Positions 51,933-53,550 of a DNA stretch of 53,550 nucleotides are shown here, piece after piece. The DNA lies in assembly GCF_001477495.1 (NCBI RefSeq), contig NZ_LDTF01000025.1, positions 1-53,550 on the forward strand, written 5' to 3'. Below the pieces are notes generated by a model. That model searched no databases, was not told the DNA's origin, and saw only the letters and a list, made by a program, of their open reading frames with translations. Position 1 is the stretch's first letter; each line of letters begins with the position of its first letter. A program made the translations under genes and the position numbers. The DNA comes from Sphingomonas yabuuchiae. GTDB lineage: Bacteria; Pseudomonadota; Alphaproteobacteria; Sphingomonadales; Sphingomonadaceae.

Positions 51933-52664
51933 TCAACGACACGCGCGCCAGCCCATCGGCCCGCGATAGGCCTGGTCCAAGTGGAAATGGTCGGCGTGCG
52001 CGGCATTGTAATCGGGCGATAGCGTCGTCGCGAACAGATCGCAGGCGCGGTCCCGCACGCGACGCAGGAACTGCCCGGTCGCACCTTGGTCCATCCAATC
52101 CCGCAGCACGCTGATCCGCCGCCCGTCCTTCAGGCGAAAGCCTGCTATGTCGACCGCGTTGGCGCGGGCATGTTCGCTCCAGTCGCTGGTGCTGCGGCCG
52201 CTGATCCGACGGCAATTATAGCTGCCCAGATGATCGATCGCGACGACCTCGCTGCCCAGCAGTTCGCGTGCGGCGGGCTGGACCGCATCCCATTCCCAAA
52301 GGGCCAGCGAGGCTGCGACCGGGCACGACACGCCCAATGTGGCGGGGCGATAGCCGATGGACCTGGCTCCGCCCGTCGTGAAGCGTACCGCATCGTCATA
52401 GCCGCATTGCGCTTGGTCCGACCGGGCGGGCAGCGCAGTGTAACGGATACCCGCCTTGTCGAGCAGCCCCAGGCACTGTGCCCTGTCCTGGGTCAGCGCG
52501 GTCAGCTTGTGTCCGGTGAACATGCCCACCGGCTGGCCGAGATCGAGCGGTGCCCAAAGCACATCCTGCGGGTTGCGCCGTGCCCAGCCCCATAGCAGCA
52601 AGGTGAGCATCACCAGTCCGGCGACCACGACCAATATGGTGGTCCATCGCCGGAGCGCGCGCAT
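51933..52664 (-). CDS. Extensin-like C-terminal domain protein
   Basis: 243 residues from ATG 52664. One N-terminal membrane anchor (about residues 9-26), then the bacterial extensin-like domain: CPVAASLALWEWDAVQPAA, HLGSYNCRRISG, SEHARANAVDIAGF and HADHFHLD. The His/Asp pattern resembles D-Ala metallopeptidases, so a cell-envelope role is likely. Coupled to the NUDIX gene by a TGATG junction. Confidence 0.88.
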   Translation of the reverse strand: MRALRRWTTILVVVAGLVMLTLLLWGWARRNPQDVLWAPLDLGQPVGMFTGHKLTALTQDRAQCLGLLDKAGIRYTALPARSDQAQCGYDDAVRFTTGGARSIGYRPATLGVSCPVAASLALWEWDAVQPAARELLGSEVVAIDHLGSYNCRRISGRSTSDWSEHARANAVDIAGFRLKDGRRISVLRDWMDQGATGQFLRRVRDRACDLFATTLSPDYNAAHADHFHLDQAYRGPMGWRACR

Positions 52665-53422
52665 CAGCCGCGTTTCGCGCTGGCGACGGGTTCCGCCGTG
52701 ATCGGATAACCCAGATCGTCGGGGATGCACAGAAATGGCACGCCGTCACGCTCCACCTGAAAGGGAATGATCCGTCGAATCGGCCAAGCCCGCGCATCGG
52801 CGGTGGCGGATCGAAAATCCCGATAGAGCGCCAATCGTTCCAAGGTGCGGCGCGTGGGGAAAATGATGCGGATCGCACCGCTGTCCGCCTGGGTCAGCGC
52901 GTCACGGGCGGTCATCCAGCACGCCCCGACCGTTTCCGCCCCGTCGATCGCCGGACTGGACGCTTCGCGGGCGATCGATGCCAGATAGAAGCGCGCATCG
53001 AACCGGCGGACCGGCACATGTTCGGGACACCAGCGGGCAAAGGGCGTCAGCGCGCGTGTATCGATCGCCAAGCCATGCGCGGCCAGCGCGTCGGCAAAGG
53101 GCATTCCCGCCGCCATCGTCATACGCAAGCCGGCCAGCGTCGTGGCGTCCGGGGAGGGCGACAATCCCACGCCCAGGCCCACTTCCTCGATCGTCTCGCG
53201 GATCGCGGCGACGCGTCCGGCGGCGTCCTCCGGGTCGGAGTGATCGGCGGGGGTGAGCGAGTAATCTCCCGGATCGACCCGCCCGCCCGGAAACACCATC
53301 GCGCCACCGAGAAAGGCCAGTGCCGCGCCCCGCTCGACCATCAGGATTTCGGGAAGCGCATCGGCATGCGGCCCCTCGCGCATCAGGATCAGGGTCGCGG
53401 CGGGAATGGGATCGGGCATCAT
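52664..53422 (-). CDS. NUDIX hydrolase (NUDT19-like, CoA-type)
   Basis: 252 residues. The Nudix box is split: GGRVDPGDYSL, then about 20 extra residues, then RETIEEVGLGVG with the metal-binding E-x-x-E-E. A long insert of this type is seen in NUDT19/RP2p-like hydrolases, which cut CoA derivatives. Substrate not proven. First gene of the NUDIX-extensin pair. Confidence 0.88.
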   Translation of the reverse strand: MMPDPIPAATLILMREGPHADALPEILMVERGAALAFLGGAMVFPGGRVDPGDYSLTPADHSDPEDAAGRVAAIRETIEEVGLGVGLSPSPDATTLAGLRMTMAAGMPFADALAAHGLAIDTRALTPFARWCPEHVPVRRFDARFYLASIAREASSPAIDGAETVGACWMTARDALTQADSGAIRIIFPTRRTLERLALYRDFRSATADARAWPIRRIIPFQVERDGVPFLCIPDDLGYPITAEPVASAKRG

Positions 53423-53480
53423 CGCACGGACAACGCTTCAACGGCGTCGGCGGGGGGCAGCGATGGAGGGGAAGGCGGGG
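53423..53480. other. Short intergenic region
   Basis: 58 nt between the NUDIX start and the tRNA-like fragment; G-rich, nothing recognised. Too short to hold the coding half of a split tmRNA. Confidence 0.5.
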
Positions 53481-53550
53481 TGGTGGAGCTGAGGGGAATC
53501 GAACCCCTGACCTCTGCAGTGCGATTGCTGCATCTTAGACACATCTCCGA
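53481..53550 (-). tRNA. 3' part of a tRNA (tRNA-Ala(CGC)-like), cut by the window edge
   Basis: On the minus strand: encoded CCA (53483-53481), discriminator A, 3' acceptor strand CAGCTCC, T arm AGGGGTTCGATTCCCCT, variable AGGTC-type loop, and an anticodon arm that could read ATCGCAC (CGC) on TGCAG. The 5' arm of the anticodon stem has a mismatch, and the 20 nt further upstream (GATGTGTCTAAGATG) do not form a D arm. Either a disrupted tRNA, a tRNA 3' fragment left by an integrated element, or a different RNA extending beyond the window. Confidence 0.5.

Noticed and set aside
53481..53550. Acceptor piece of a split alphaproteobacterial tmRNA
   Set aside because: The CAGCTCCACCA end fits, but in the permuted gene the coding piece should follow at lower coordinates, and only 58 nt separate it from the NUDIX gene.
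53481..53550. tRNA interrupted by a group I intron
   Set aside because: The upstream 20 nt have no clear intron core and the window ends too soon to test it.

Overview
The window is strongly GC-rich, densely packed chromosomal DNA from an alphaproteobacterium, most likely a sphingomonad (Sphingomonas or a close relative). The indications are several TonB-dependent receptors, a 12-gene type II secretion operon beside an ElpS-like lipoprotein, an iscR-sufBCDSTA operon, a HesB/SufT pair, and many REP-like inverted repeats of the kind whose translations read [11 protein letters not shown]. Taxonomy is inferred from gene content; no rRNA is present and no base composition was computed.

Layout. 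1-5371: core genes on the minus strand (obgE, cut by the window edge; a TadE/TadG pair; a GNAT acetyltransferase; rpmA; rplU; hspQ). 5500-5589: tRNA-Ser(CGA). 5590-20976: an accessory stretch that begins at the tRNA-Ser 3' end and ends at a second copy of that tRNA's last 14 nt. It holds a large catalase (katE); a four-gene, translationally coupled cassette (GT2 glycosyltransferase, acyl-CoA dehydrogenase-like protein, PIG-L deacetylase, NodS-like methyltransferase); a SigK-type ECF sigma factor with RskA-type anti-sigma factor and a fasciclin-domain protein; a VOC protein; a hemerythrin-like protein; and a sulfatase with its formylglycine-generating enzyme, divergent from a TonB-dependent receptor. 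No integrase was recognised.

21153-39197: a small hydrophilic protein; a candidate Pho box; an ElpS-like surface lipoprotein; a large TonB-dependent receptor; a prolyl-4-hydroxylase-like dioxygenase; then gspC-D-E-F-G-H-I-J-K-L-M-N. In Caulobacter, elpS and a 12-gene T2SS are adjacent and tied to phosphate starvation, and this locus matches that layout. Five junctions of the gsp operon carry REP-like inverted repeats. In gspE, gspH, gspI and gspJ the repeat lies inside the reading frame. In gspE, gspH and gspJ I find no ATG, GTG or TTG start downstream of it, so the repeats must be translated; in H, I and J they form prepilin leaders of about 48-50 residues.

39245-53550: tRNA-His; a Glu/Leu/Phe/Val dehydrogenase; the Rrf2 regulator and suf operon, with a DUF559 endonuclease-like gene bounded by inverted repeats between sufB and sufC; a HAD phosphatase; Cu/Zn superoxide dismutase; an RNA 2',3'-cyclic phosphodiesterase; a Bax inhibitor-1 family membrane protein; a transglutaminase-like protein; two uncharacterised genes; an extensin-like protein; a NUDIX hydrolase; and, at the right edge, the 3' part of a tRNA whose D arm is not recognisable.
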